Assembly (NCBI GenBank): GCA_032718475.1
Contig: JAUCBJ010002640.1
Coordinates: 1 to 64,000 of the forward strand
From: Nemertoderma westbladi
Taxonomy: Eukaryota; Xenacoelomorpha; Nemertodermatida; Nemertodermatidae
DNA: 64,000 bases
Direction: 5' to 3'
The position numbers and the translations under genes were made by a program. The notes under the pieces are model-generated. The model was not told the DNA's origin. It searched no databases and saw only the letters and a program-made list of their open reading frames with translations. Positions 10,310 to 20,950 of this stretch are shown here, one piece after another; positions within the stretch are counted from its first letter, which is position 1, and each line of letters begins with the position of its first letter.

Positions 10310-13300
10310 ATGCCAGCGTGTTGTGGTTGTAAAGGCAATGGCAGATGTTGCAAACGCTGCCCGTGTGCAAGGTTGCGTATACCATGCACATCCTGTGCTC
10401 CCTTGGCGACCGGTCGATGCTGCAACTCCTCGGGTTCAACCAGCTCCCAACCAGTTGTTATCTCTGTGGTCGACCCCGACGGTGATCCTGGTCCTACTAG
10501 CGTGTCACAGCCTGAGAGCGGGGGGTCGTCCGGGTCGGATGCCGATGAGACTCTCGTCGACCTCGATGCTACCTTGGTTGATGAGACTCCCACTCCTTCG
10601 CTGTTGCGTCCACAATTATTAGCGACCCCGTTCAGTACCCCAATACGAAGTTCTGGCTCGGCCAGTCGGGTAACAAGGGATCTATCTCCAGGCGAAGCGA
10701 CGGCGCGGGCTAACCAAATACTCAGCTGGGTTCGCAATGAGAGGAGCAGTCAGTTGGGTTCCTCAGTCATGCCAACATCCCCGGCCCCAGTTGTTGGTGT
10801 ATTTGTCCCCTCTGCCCCGGTTGTCAGTGTATCTGTCCCCTCAGTCCCGGTTGTCGGTGTATCTGTCCCCTCGGTCCCGGACGTTGGTGTATCTGTCCCC
10901 TTGACCCAGGACATTTGTGTATCTGTCCCCTCTGCCCAGGATGTTGGTGTATCTGTCCCCCCTGCCCCGGTTGTCGGTGTATCTGTCCCATCTACCTCAG
11001 TTGTCGGTGTATCTGTCCCCTCGGTCCGGTCCTGGATGACGGAGTATCTGTCCCCTCAGCCCAGGTTGACGTCCCAGTTGTCGGTGTATCTGTCCCCTCT
11101 GCCCCGGTTGTCGGTGTATCTGTCCCCTCGGCCCCAGTTGTCGGTGTATCAGTCCCCTCAGTCCCTGTTGTCGGTGTATCTGCCCCCTCTTCCCCGGCTG
11201 TCAGTGTATCTGTCCCCTCAGCCCCGGTCGTCGGTGTATCTGTCCCCTCAGTCCAGGATGACATCCCGGTTGTCGGTGTATCTGTCCCCTCAGTCGCGGA
11301 TATCGGTGTATCTGTCCCCTCAGCCCCGGTTGTCGGTGTATCAGTCCCATCTGCCCCGGTCGTTGGTGTATCTGTCCCCTCAGTCCCGGTTGTCGGTGTG
11401 TCTGTCCCCTCAGCCCCAGTTGTCGGTGTATCAGTCCCATCTGCCCCGGTCGTTGGTGTATCTGTCCCCTTAGTCCCGGATATCGGGGTACTTGTTCCCT
11501 CAGCCCTGGTTGTCGGTGTATCTGTCCCCTCAGCCCAGGATGACGTCCTGGTTGTCAGTGTATCTGTCCCCTCCGCCCCGGTTGTCGGTGTATCTGTCCC
11601 CTCAGCCCAGGATGACGGGGTATCAGCCCCCTCTGCCCTGGTTGTCGGTGAATCAGTCCCCTCTGCCCCGGTTGTCGGTGTACCTGTCCCCTCAGTCCTG
11701 GATATCGGTGTATCTGTCCCCTCAGCCCCGGTTGTCAGTGTATCAGTCCCCTATGCCCCGGTTGTTGGTGTATCTGTCCCCTCAGTCCCGGATATCGTTG
11801 TATATGTTCCCTCAGCCCCGGTTGTCGGTGTATCTGTCCCCTCAGCCCAGGATGATGTCCCGGTTGTCGGTGTATCTGTCCCCTCTGCCCCGGTTGTCGG
11901 TGTATCTGTCCTCTCAGCCCAGGATGACGGTGTATCTGTCCCCTCAGCCCAGGATGATGGTGTATCTGTCCCCTCTGCACCGTTTGTCAGTGTATCTGTC
12001 CCCTCAGCCCAGGATGTCGGGGTATCTGTCCCTTCTGCCCCGGTTGTCAGTGTATCTGTCCCCTCGGCCCCGGATGTCAGTGTATCAGTCCCCTCTGCCC
12101 CGGTAGCCGGTGTATCTGTCCACTCTGCCCCGGTTGTCGGTATATCTGTCCCCTCTGCCCCAGTTGTCGGTGTATCTGTCCCCTCAGCCCAGGATGTCGG
12201 TGTATATGTCCCCTCAGCCCAGGATGTCGGTGTATCTGTCCCCTCTGCCCCTGTTGTCGGTGTTTCTGTCCCCTCTGCCCTGGTTGTCGGTGTATCAGTC
12301 CCCTCAGCCCTGGATGACGTCCTGGCTGTCGGTGTGTCTGTCCCCTCTGCCCCGGTTGTCGGTGTATCTGTCCCCTCAGCCCAGGATGACGGTGTATCTC
12401 TCCCCTCGGCCCCAGATGTCGGTGTATCTGTCCCCTCTGCCCCGGTTGTCGGTGTATCAGTCCCCTCGGCCCCGGATATCGGTGTATCTGTTCCCTTCGC
12501 TCCACCCTCAGGAGGCGATGGACCCATGGGAGACCGCTCATGTGGCGGGCATGGGCTGTGCCCAGTGTGTGGAAGGCTAACTGTGATCAAGTTAAACAGG
12601 ACTCTCCACTCCCATCACGGCGCTACTAACCAGTGTTGTCCAGGTTCTGACAGCCCACCAGGGGATCCTTCTCATTCATGGGGACATGCGGCAGCTAACG
12701 GGTCACCTGGCGGCACTGCGGGTCATGATTTTACAGCCAAGGATATCCTGGCGCTACTGCGGGGCTGGCGAACCCGACAGTTGCGACACGTCCCAAAGGC
12801 TTCTAGGGTAAACTTGGCAGACCTGTTCACTGAGATTTTCTCGGCGATTGCAGCGGACCCGACGAGTATGGGTAACTGGTCCAGTTTACTCCTTGTCGGC
12901 CACCGCTGCATCCCAGCACCCAGGCGAGGTGGGAGGAAGCACCAGCGGTCCCTCGCCTCCCTGGTTAACCACCAGATTTCCGACTTCCGTGTCTCAATGC
13001 GATTAGGGATGAGTCACCCGCCAACCCGCCTGAGTGCCACCCGACGCCAGAAGGTAACAGTTGAATCGGTGCGACTTGCCACTGCCGTGGCTGAGAAGAT
13101 AGAGGACGGCGACATCAAGGGAGCCATCCGTTTGGCTTCCTCCATAGACTCCATCGCCCCAGACACCACGGAGACGCTGGGGATGCTGCAGAGAAAGCAC
13201 CCAACCAGACCCGACGATCGGAGAGACCCGCCACCGCCGGTATCTACATCCACCAACCCTTGTTCCCCCGCCATCCTCCGGAAATTGATTCTGTCCTTCC

Positions 13301-15387
13301 CATGTGGCAGTGCGGGAGGCCTGGATGGGGTGCGGCCCCAGATCCTCAAGGACCTGGTCAGCCCATCCAATGGTGAGGCTGCTGAGCGTCTTCTGTCCTC
13401 ACTCTCAAGGTTTGTGGACATAACGGTGGCGGGTGACGTGCCCAAGGATATTATCCGTCCGCTATACTTTGGCGCAAATCTTTTCGCCTTCACTAAGACA
13501 GGCGGAGGAATCTAACCCATAGCCGTTGGAGTTGCCCTCCGGCGACTCTGCTCGAAGTACGCTGGGCGTTTTGCGATGGATGCCCGAACCAGTTCGTACG
13601 GGTCAGCCCAGCTCGGCATCGGTTGTAAGCTGGGTGCGGAAGCTGCAGCCCATGCAGTACGGGCGTTAGCAACGAGGGAGAACCTGGCAGGAACAGTGTT
13701 GCTGAAAGTCGATTTCAGCAATGCCTTCAACTCCATTCGCCGTGACTCCATGTTGGAGACCATCCACCAGTGCCACCCCTCCATCTACAACTACACCCTC
13801 GCGGCGTATGGGGAGGCATCCTTTCTCCTCCACGGGGACCAAACTCTCCTTTCCAACGAGGGGGTTCAGCAAGGGGACTCGGATGGCCCACCCCTCTTCG
13901 GTGATACAGCGAACCCCATCATCCAGGCTAGGCAGTCTACTTTTAACGTCTGGTATTTGGATGATGGCAACTTATCTGATGACTACCAGGTGGTCTTGGA
14001 GGACCTGAAGGGGATCATTGTGGAGGGGAGGGAGTGTGGGTTGGTAATAAACCCTGGCAAGAGCGAGTTGTTCTTCCTGGCACCAGAGTCGGAAGTTTCT
14101 CGCTCCTGGATTCGGTCGGCGTTTGACGGGGTCTGTGCGGGCATTCAGTACCCGCCATTGGAGCAGCTGACAATGCTGGGTGCCCCCATCGGAGACGTCG
14201 CCATTGCATCCTGCATAGCCGCGAAGGTGGGGGACCTGTCTACCCTCGCCAACCGCCTACCACTCCTCGATGCGCACCATGGGTTCTTCCTTCTGAGGAA
14301 CTCGTCCGCCATCCCCCGGCTTACATACTTCCTTCGGACGGCACCCTGCTTCCGTTTCCCACAACAGCTTCGGGACTATGACTGTCTCCTCCACAGTGCC
14401 CTCCAAGAGGTTGCAAACGCCCACATCGATGACCCTGCCTGGGTCCAGGCCTGCCTCCCGGCACGGGTGGGTGGTCTCGGATTGAGTTCCGCTATGCAGC
14501 TCGCACCCTCCGCCTTCCTGGCTTCAGCGGCTGCCTGCGCGACTCTTTCCAACCGCCTTTTCCCGTCAGAGGGAGCACCGAGCCCAGCTGCCTAATTGGC
14601 CGTCGAGGTCCGGAATGCCTCACTTCCCCCCGATTCGATGCCACCAACAACGACCGTGCAGAGCGCGTGGATGGCCCCGGTCCATGCTGCAAACCTGGAT
14701 GCGTTGCGCCTCGGCGCGACACCCGACAAATTCGCGAGGTTTAACTCCCTCGACCACCCAGTCGCTGGCTGTTGGCTCAATGCCCTGCCCAGTTCCTCGT
14801 TGGGGCTGAAGCTCGATGACAGCCAATTTAGGATCGCCGTTGCCACTCGGCTGGGTTGCAAGGTGGTCGAGCCCCATACCTGCCGCTGTGGCAGTCCGGA
14901 TGGCCTCCATGGTCTATGCTGCCAGAAGAGCGCTGGCCGGCACCCCCGTCATGCTATGTTGAATGACATAGTGAGGCGGGCGCTGGTCAGCTGCGAGGTT
15001 CCGTCCATCCTGGAGCCACCTGGCCTCTGCCGGACTGACGGGACAAGGGTCGATGGGGTGACACTGGTTCCATGGAGCCAGGGCCGCACGCTGGCTTGGG
15101 ATTCCACTGTCACCGATCCCCTCGCCCCCAGCCACCTTCAACAAACTCTGGTTGCCGGTGGGCGGGCTGCAGAAGGAGCAGAGTGGGCAAAGAACATAAA
15201 GTACCAGGAGGTGATGGAGCGGGGCCACTTATTCCACCCTGTGGCCTATGAGGCTTTTGGCCGCCCAGGACCCGAGACTGCCACCTTCCTACGGGAGGTC
15301 GGGTCCCGCCTCCACATCGCCACGCACGAACCCCACTCCCACCAGTCAGTTTCTCGTGCAGCGCCTTGCTGTTTTTTGGTTTTTTAA
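10310..15387 (+). pseudogene. Polyprotein of the restriction-endonuclease LINE, nearly open
   Basis: The likely start is ATG at 10310. Residues 4-29 form a Cys cluster (CCGCKGNGRCCKRCPC, then CTSC), similar in spacing to CXC/CRC-type zinc clusters. After the repeat region (10788-12505) a finger begins CPVCGRLTVIKLNRTLHSHH (12560-12620). The reverse transcriptase has GLDGVRPQILKDL (13320), LLKVDFSNAFNSIRRDS (13700), VQQGDSDGPPLF (13864) and the catalytic VWYLDDGNL (13950). The C-terminal knuckle (CRCGSPDGLHGLCC, 14882) and the nuclease core (DGTRVDGVTLVPW, then LAWDSTVTDP, 15040-15120) follow. The frame shifts once near 11032 inside the repeats, and two in-frame TAA codons (13513-13515 and 14593-14595) interrupt an otherwise continuous frame. 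This copy is probably inactive but not old. Confidence 0.8.
10788..12505 (+). repeat. Coding minisatellite, 30-bp unit, about 57 copies
   Basis: The unit TCTGTCCCCTCAGCCCCGGT plus ten more bases repeats with little variation over 1.7 kb and encodes the decapeptide GVSVPSAPVV in the polyprotein frame. Some copies carry a 12-bp insertion (CAGGATGACGTC-like) coding QDDV, which keeps the frame. Units ending PVV, QDD and PDI alternate in blocks, which suggests expansion by unequal exchange of higher-order groups. Both strands are open in several frames, giving many spurious ORFs. Confidence 0.95.
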
Positions 15388-15530
15388 TTTTAGTAGTAAT
15401 TTTTTAGTAATTAGTAAGTAATTTTGGTGGGAAATGCTGCGTCAGTGAGGGGAACGGCCGACACTCCACACCACGGACTGTATGACGTTTAGTTTCCTGG
15501 TTATTCGCTCCATGATTAAAACTGAAAGTA

Positions 15531-16617
15531 ACTAATATAAGATATACATACATTTACGAGTTATATATTAATACCCATATATAAGTTATTTGCCAGTCGT
15601 TTGCTGTATAAATAATTGTAAAAATGACAAAAATTTTATATTTAAATTTAATAAAATAGGAAAAATACTGATAATAAATTAATAAGTCTAATGATATTTC
15701 GACCTTACGGTCATCTACAGAGACTGTGAAATAATAAAGATAATGTAAATACTGAATTTGAAACAATGCAAATACCGGCAGTTAGAATTCAAATCTACCG
15801 CCACCTAGTTATCCTGAAAATAGTTTCAAAGAGATATACTGTAATATAATTAGCACCAGAAAATTAATAAACGTACTGGCATTATTGTATGGGTAAAATG
15901 AATTTTATAAAATTCGGGTTGTTATGACAAAAAGCGATAACGAAATCGTACTCCTGTTCATGTATACGTACAGTATTTACGGCAGGTACAGTATGATGTA
16001 CAGTACACAAAGTGTTATATAGGGGTTTAGAATTGAAAAGATAATTGTTATATCGTGTACAAATACAAATAACCCAATCACCAGGATGGTAAGACGTGCG
16101 TAAAGGGTATTAATAATATTGGGGTTAATATATTGATTCAGACTTAGTGTGAAATCTACATACAAACAAAAAATCAGACGTTTTCGTTGCAATTTGTAGA
16201 TTTTAGGGGGGGGGGGGGGGGGGGGTGTATTTGTTCAACATTTTACAGCCCGGTACCAATAGGGTAAGGTTTACTGTATTATGGGCATCCGCATGCGGAC
16301 CCCTCATGTAGGCCTACATACATACAGTAGTGTGCCAATACCGGTGGAGGCCTACATACAGAGACAGTACATTCACATATACCCTTTGCCAGTAAATGGT
16401 ACAATGGTACCACAGCTCCCTAACAACCAGGCTGGTACTCTTACTGAATCGGTAACTCTCTACATCACACTCACATCATACTCAAGTTTTTAGATATTTA
16501 TTGTGGAATCCAACACAGCATTTGTGAAAGATCATAAATATATGTTAGTGTACATTGAATTGTGAATACACATACATTTTCATAAATGCAGGTCTAATAA
16601 CATTTTATTAAGGCATT
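15531..16617. other. AT-rich spacer, no gene seen
   Basis: The stretch has a 20-base poly-G run at 16206-16225 and several TGTACAGTA and AGGCCTACA motifs, but no coding frame with recognisable content. It separates the LINE from the 3' end of the ABCC pseudogene. Confidence 0.5.
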
Positions 16618-18186
16618 TTAATTTGTTCCAGAATTCGATATAATTTTACTAAAATAACTTTCTGGGTTATTTAAGAGCTCCTGTGGCTTATCAAGTTCAA
16701 CTATTTTTCCATTCTCAACAACTACTACCCTGTCGCTGCACATTATTGTTTCAATTCTGTGAGCAATTATCAAAACTGTTAAATCTTTCAATTTAGTCTT
16801 CATAACCTCTTGAATAGCATTTTGTGTTTCCAAATCAATAGAGGCGGTAGCTTCATCCATTAAAATAATTTTACATTTTCTTAGAATTGCCCGACCCAAA
16901 CATAACAATTGTTGCTGGCCTGTACTGAAATTGATACCCCTGGAATTGACATGAATGATATCCAAATCATTATAATCTATATTGCTGTTGACAATTTTAC
17001 TATCTGGTATTGAAAAATCACTTTCTTTGTTCATATTTAGTAAACGAGAGACAAATTCATCCTTCATCTTAACTGCTTCTAATACATTCCATATGTCACT
17101 ATCAGAATGCTCATTGAATGGATCCATATTATCACGTAATGATCATGCGAATAACACAGCACCTTGTGGTACTACAGCAATAGTCTCACGAAGTAACTTA
17201 AGTGGTATATTAGCTATATCAATCTCATCAATCTCAATTATGCCTTGATAATTAGCTAACCTTAACAACGATGAAAATATAGATGTCTTTCCAGCCCCAG
17301 TTCGACCAATAAATGCTAATTTTTCCCCTGCTGCTATGTTAAGATTAATATTATAAAGGACCTGTTTGCTGGTATCATAGGTTAGACAAACATTGGTAAG
17401 TGATATAGTCCCAGTGCTTGGCCAGTTATTGGGTGGTGTTATGTAATCTTCTCGCATATATTGTTCCTCCTCAATCGTAGAGTACTGCATGACTCTTTCT
17501 ACAGATGTCATGGTTACATCTACATCAGTTGATAGTATTACAACAAATTCAACTAAAAAGGACAATGATAAAACATATGTCAACGAAAGGTATGCCATAT
17601 TTGAATCTAGCAGAGATTCCGATATTAATATAGTCAAGCAGTAACTAATCATTACAAAAACTAAACAGGCGATATTAATGTTAATAGTGAGGAACATTTG
17701 AATTGGCTGGATCATAAACCAGGCTTCATTGTGTCTATCAAGGTAATTAAAAAAGTTATTTCTGTAAGAATTCTGCACTTTGTAAGATCGTATCACAGGA
17801 AGTCCCTCCAATGTTTGCGATATGTGATCAAATATTGGATTGCGAAGAACTCCCTCAATTCTCTTTAGATCACGCATAGGCCTCAATGTAATCTTCCTAA
17901 CCCACCACAACATTGCAATCAATGGGATTGTTGGTAAGAAAATCCATGGGGTTACACATACTGATATTATGATAATAATTGTTATACGAAATGCTTCATG
18001 GATAATATCTGAAAGAAAGTCAGGTAACATATCATCCATTACGCCAATATCTTTGGAAAATCGGTTAAGAATTTGCCCAATAGGTGTAAAATCAAAAAAT
18101 TTCTTAGGAGTCGCAATGACTCTCTTGAGTATTATGTTGTGCATTTTATGACTGGCATTTAGAAATAAGGTATAACCAACACATAT

Positions 18187-18407
18187 ACTGGCTATGGTAG
18201 TTAACCAATTACAGACAACAATTGAAAAATAAACAAGTACTATGGAGTTCCATGTCAACAACCCAAAAATTGTTGGCATTTTTTAGCTGCAGTATTAGTT
18301 GCAGCAACTAAAAAATGCCAACAATTTTTGGGTTGTTGACATGGAACTCCATAGTACTTGTTTATTTTTCAATTGTTGTCTGTAATTGGTTAACTACCAT
18401 AGCCAGT
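18187..18407. repeat. 100-bp perfect inverted duplication in the ABCC frame
   Basis: Bases 18187-18286 are repeated exactly as the reverse complement at 18308-18407, with a 21-base centre. The left arm is transporter coding sequence (a membrane helix of domain 2); the right arm is its mirror copy inserted upstream in gene direction. Read along the gene, the mirror copy brings a stop (GGTAGTTAA) into the frame. It resembles a template-switch product, or an assembly artefact at a haplotype join. Confidence 0.9.
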
Positions 18408-18533
18408 TGCAGCTGTATATGCATTATGTGAATCTGCAGCGGCCCATCCTGCCAACCAATAATTAATAAATGGTTCACTGCCATGGCAAAATGTAGACAG
18501 AAGAATCAATGATGTTGCCATAGGAATGGTTAT

Positions 18534-20950
18534 TAGGGTGGAGTGAAAAAAATTTTTTTCTTTATTTTTAAGGGAAGCACTATTTTTCTGATGCCAAATC
18601 GGTCTAAACTAACTTTGCAAAAAAAAAATTTTGATTTCGAAAAATTCTAAGCGGGCCTCACGACACTTGAAAATTTCAAATTTTTGGGAAGGCAATGCCA
18701 GTTTTGAATATCCCAGATATTTTGTATTTTTGATAAAAGTTAAGGAAGATGCAAATATTTAATGTCAAATAGGTTGGAAACAAACACAAAATGTGAAATT
18801 GTGATTTTCATATAAATCTACCCCAGCCTCATGGCCTTTAAAATTTTGCAAAATTTGCCAACTGTAGCCCTTAAAATACAGCAAACCTACTTCGTAGTCT
18901 GTATAGTTGAAATCGATTTACTAGGGTTTGGAGTTTTCCTGAGTGAAAACCACGTCCCCTGATTTGATTACAATTATATTTCAAAACTAGAAACCCAGCA
19001 TGCTGGCTGTGAATTTACCTCTGGATCAAATTTCCAATAAGTATATTATAAACAACAGTAGGTAATACTATATAGGAAGAAAGATAATTCTAAATTAGGA
19101 AAACACTAGTAAAACAGTAAAGCACTAGAAAAACAGATGAAAAACACTGTAATACACCCGGAAAAAGTAAAAATATTGATCAACAGGAAATTTAATACAT
19201 GTATTACACTGAATTGGTAATCTTAAATGTACTCCTCGCATAGCACACCATTAAGTAATCTACGTAAAACATAGGGACAACTATATACTGTCCAAAAAAC
19301 AGTGAAAAAATGATTGGCATTAAATAGCATTAAATTTTACCTCATATGCTGCTAAAAAATAAGTTGAAAGTGTCTAATACTACACAGAAACCATTGTTGC
19401 CCGGTAACCAAGGAACAGTAACCAATCAGCATGCATTTCAATAGTTTTACTGGTCAGCCGGTAGAGGCACATTAATGGTGTATTCTGGTATTAGTGTATT
19501 CCAGTATTCAAGTATTGTTAGTGTTGGATTTTGTCATTTGCTAAATGTTAACAGTTAAAGTGCAGATGTTGCGGTATTTAATATTAAGACAGCAAGAGGG
19601 CCACAGTTAGGTCCTACCTACAGAGATGCTGTAGTGAAGTGGCATACCAATGTGGCTAGAAGCGCGGATGCAAGATCTAGAACACATCACACATGATTTT
19701 CTAGTCAGTTCGGTTTTCTGTTATGAATGGTATCCTTAATAATAAATACCACAACTTCTGCACTTCAACTGCCAACATTTGAATTGATCAGATGAATTGA
19801 TCTAACACTAACAATGCTGGAATACACTATGTAATACCAGAATACAGCAACACTGGTACTACAGGCTGACCAGTAAAACAAGGATATTGCTGAACTGCAT
19901 GCCGATTGATTTCTTCTTTCACCTTGTATTATTAGCAGCATATCAAGCAAACAGTTGAGGCGACCCGAAGGCTCCTCTTTCTATAGATGCTACCGAGGGT
20001 AGGAGTGGGCGCTACTATTATCCCAAGATTTGCTCCCAGTTATTTAACTGGTACTCAATTTATCTCCCCAGTGGATGAAAGACGGCTGAGTGGACCCTGG
20101 TGGGGCTGAACCTACAAACAATCGATTGCAGGACAGGCGCTCAGCCAATTGAGCTACCCCGCTTTCTAGCGAAATATAGGTAAAATTTCACTGTTGTCCA
20201 GAGGGTTTATATAGTGTTTTCCCTATATTTTACAGAGATTACTTAACGTGTGCTATGCGAGGAGTACATTTAAGATTACCAATTCAGTGTAGTCGATGTA
20301 TTAAATTTCCTGTTGATCAATAATTGTAGGCCTAATGTTTTCCGGGTGCTTTACAATGTTTTTCATATGTTTTTCTAGTGTTTTACTAGTGTTTTCCTAA
20401 TTTAGAATTATCCTTCTTCCTAGACCTAGGCCTACTGTTGTTTATAATATACTTATTGTGAATTTGAAACAAAGGCAAATTTACAGCCAGCTAGCTGGGT
20501 TTCTAGTTTTGAAATATAGTTGTGATCAAATCAGGGGACTTGGTTTTCACTCAGGAAGAACTCCAAATCACAGTAAATCGATTTCAACTATACAGACTAC
20601 GAAGTAGGTTTGCTGTATTTTTAGTGCTAAATTTGGCAAATTTTGCAAAATTTTAAACGCCATGAGGCTGGGGTAGATTTATATGAAAATCACAATTTCA
20701 CATTTTGTGTTTGTTTCCAACCTATTTGACATTAAATATTTGCATCTTCATTAACTTTTATCAAAAATACAAAATATCTAAAAATTTCAAAACTGGCATT
20801 GCCTTCCCAAAAATTTGAAATTTTCAAGTGTCGTGAGGCCCGCTTAGAATTTTTCAAAATTAAAAATTTTTTTTTGCAATGTTAGTTTAGCATCAGAAAA
20901 ATAGTGCTTCCCTTAAAAGTAAAGAAATTTTTTTTTTTCACTCCACCCTA
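18534..20950. mobile_element. hAT-like fold-back element, copy B
   Basis: The 2417-bp element starts TAGGGTGGAGTGAAAAAAAT and ends in its inverse, CACTCCACCCTA, and is flanked by a perfect 8-bp duplication ATGGTTAT (18526-18533 and 20951-20958). Nearly its whole length is two inverted arms of about 1.2 kb meeting near 19740, so a single strand could form one long hairpin. It has no transposase. A SINE-like piece sits in the right arm only (19944-20166). It lies within the coding sequence of the ABCC pseudogene: codons on both sides join in frame when the element and one duplication are removed. Confidence 0.93.
19944..20166 (-). mobile_element. tRNA-derived SINE-like insertion in copy B
   Basis: The minus strand begins GCGGGGTAGCTCAATTGGCT and has GGTTCAGCCCCACCAGGG about 50 bases on, as in a tRNA head with box A and box B. 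Flanks TAGCAGCATAT (19933-19943) and TAGCGAAATAT (20167-20177) are the same near-repeat pair as around 3938-4165 in copy A, so both copies descend from one ancestor that already held the SINE. Confidence 0.55.

Larger units (their letters stand above)
10205..15530 (+). mobile_element. LINE with restriction-like endonuclease (R2/Hero/Utopia-like group)
   Basis: A single long reading region encodes, in order, a Cys-rich N-terminus, a long minisatellite-coded linker, a zinc finger, a reverse transcriptase with YLDD, and a C-terminal CCHC knuckle with a restriction-like nuclease. This order is that of early-branching non-LTR elements with a PD-(D/E)xK nuclease rather than an APE nuclease. The 5' boundary (about 10205) and 3' boundary (about 15530, after a T-rich 3' leader) are estimates; I found no clear target duplication. 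Base composition (GC-rich) differs sharply from the AT-rich flanks. Which clade it belongs to is inferred from domain order only. Confidence 0.8.

Noticed and set aside
10992-12590. Long minus-strand and alternate-frame ORFs (GAEGTDTPTT, LSVYLSPQPR repeats)
   Set aside because: They are shadow frames of the coding minisatellite; only the frame continuous with the zinc finger and reverse transcriptase is credible.
17143-17145. In-frame TGA as a selenocysteine codon in the ABC transporter
   Set aside because: ABC transporters are not selenoproteins, Gly is expected at this site, and other lesions show that the gene is broken.
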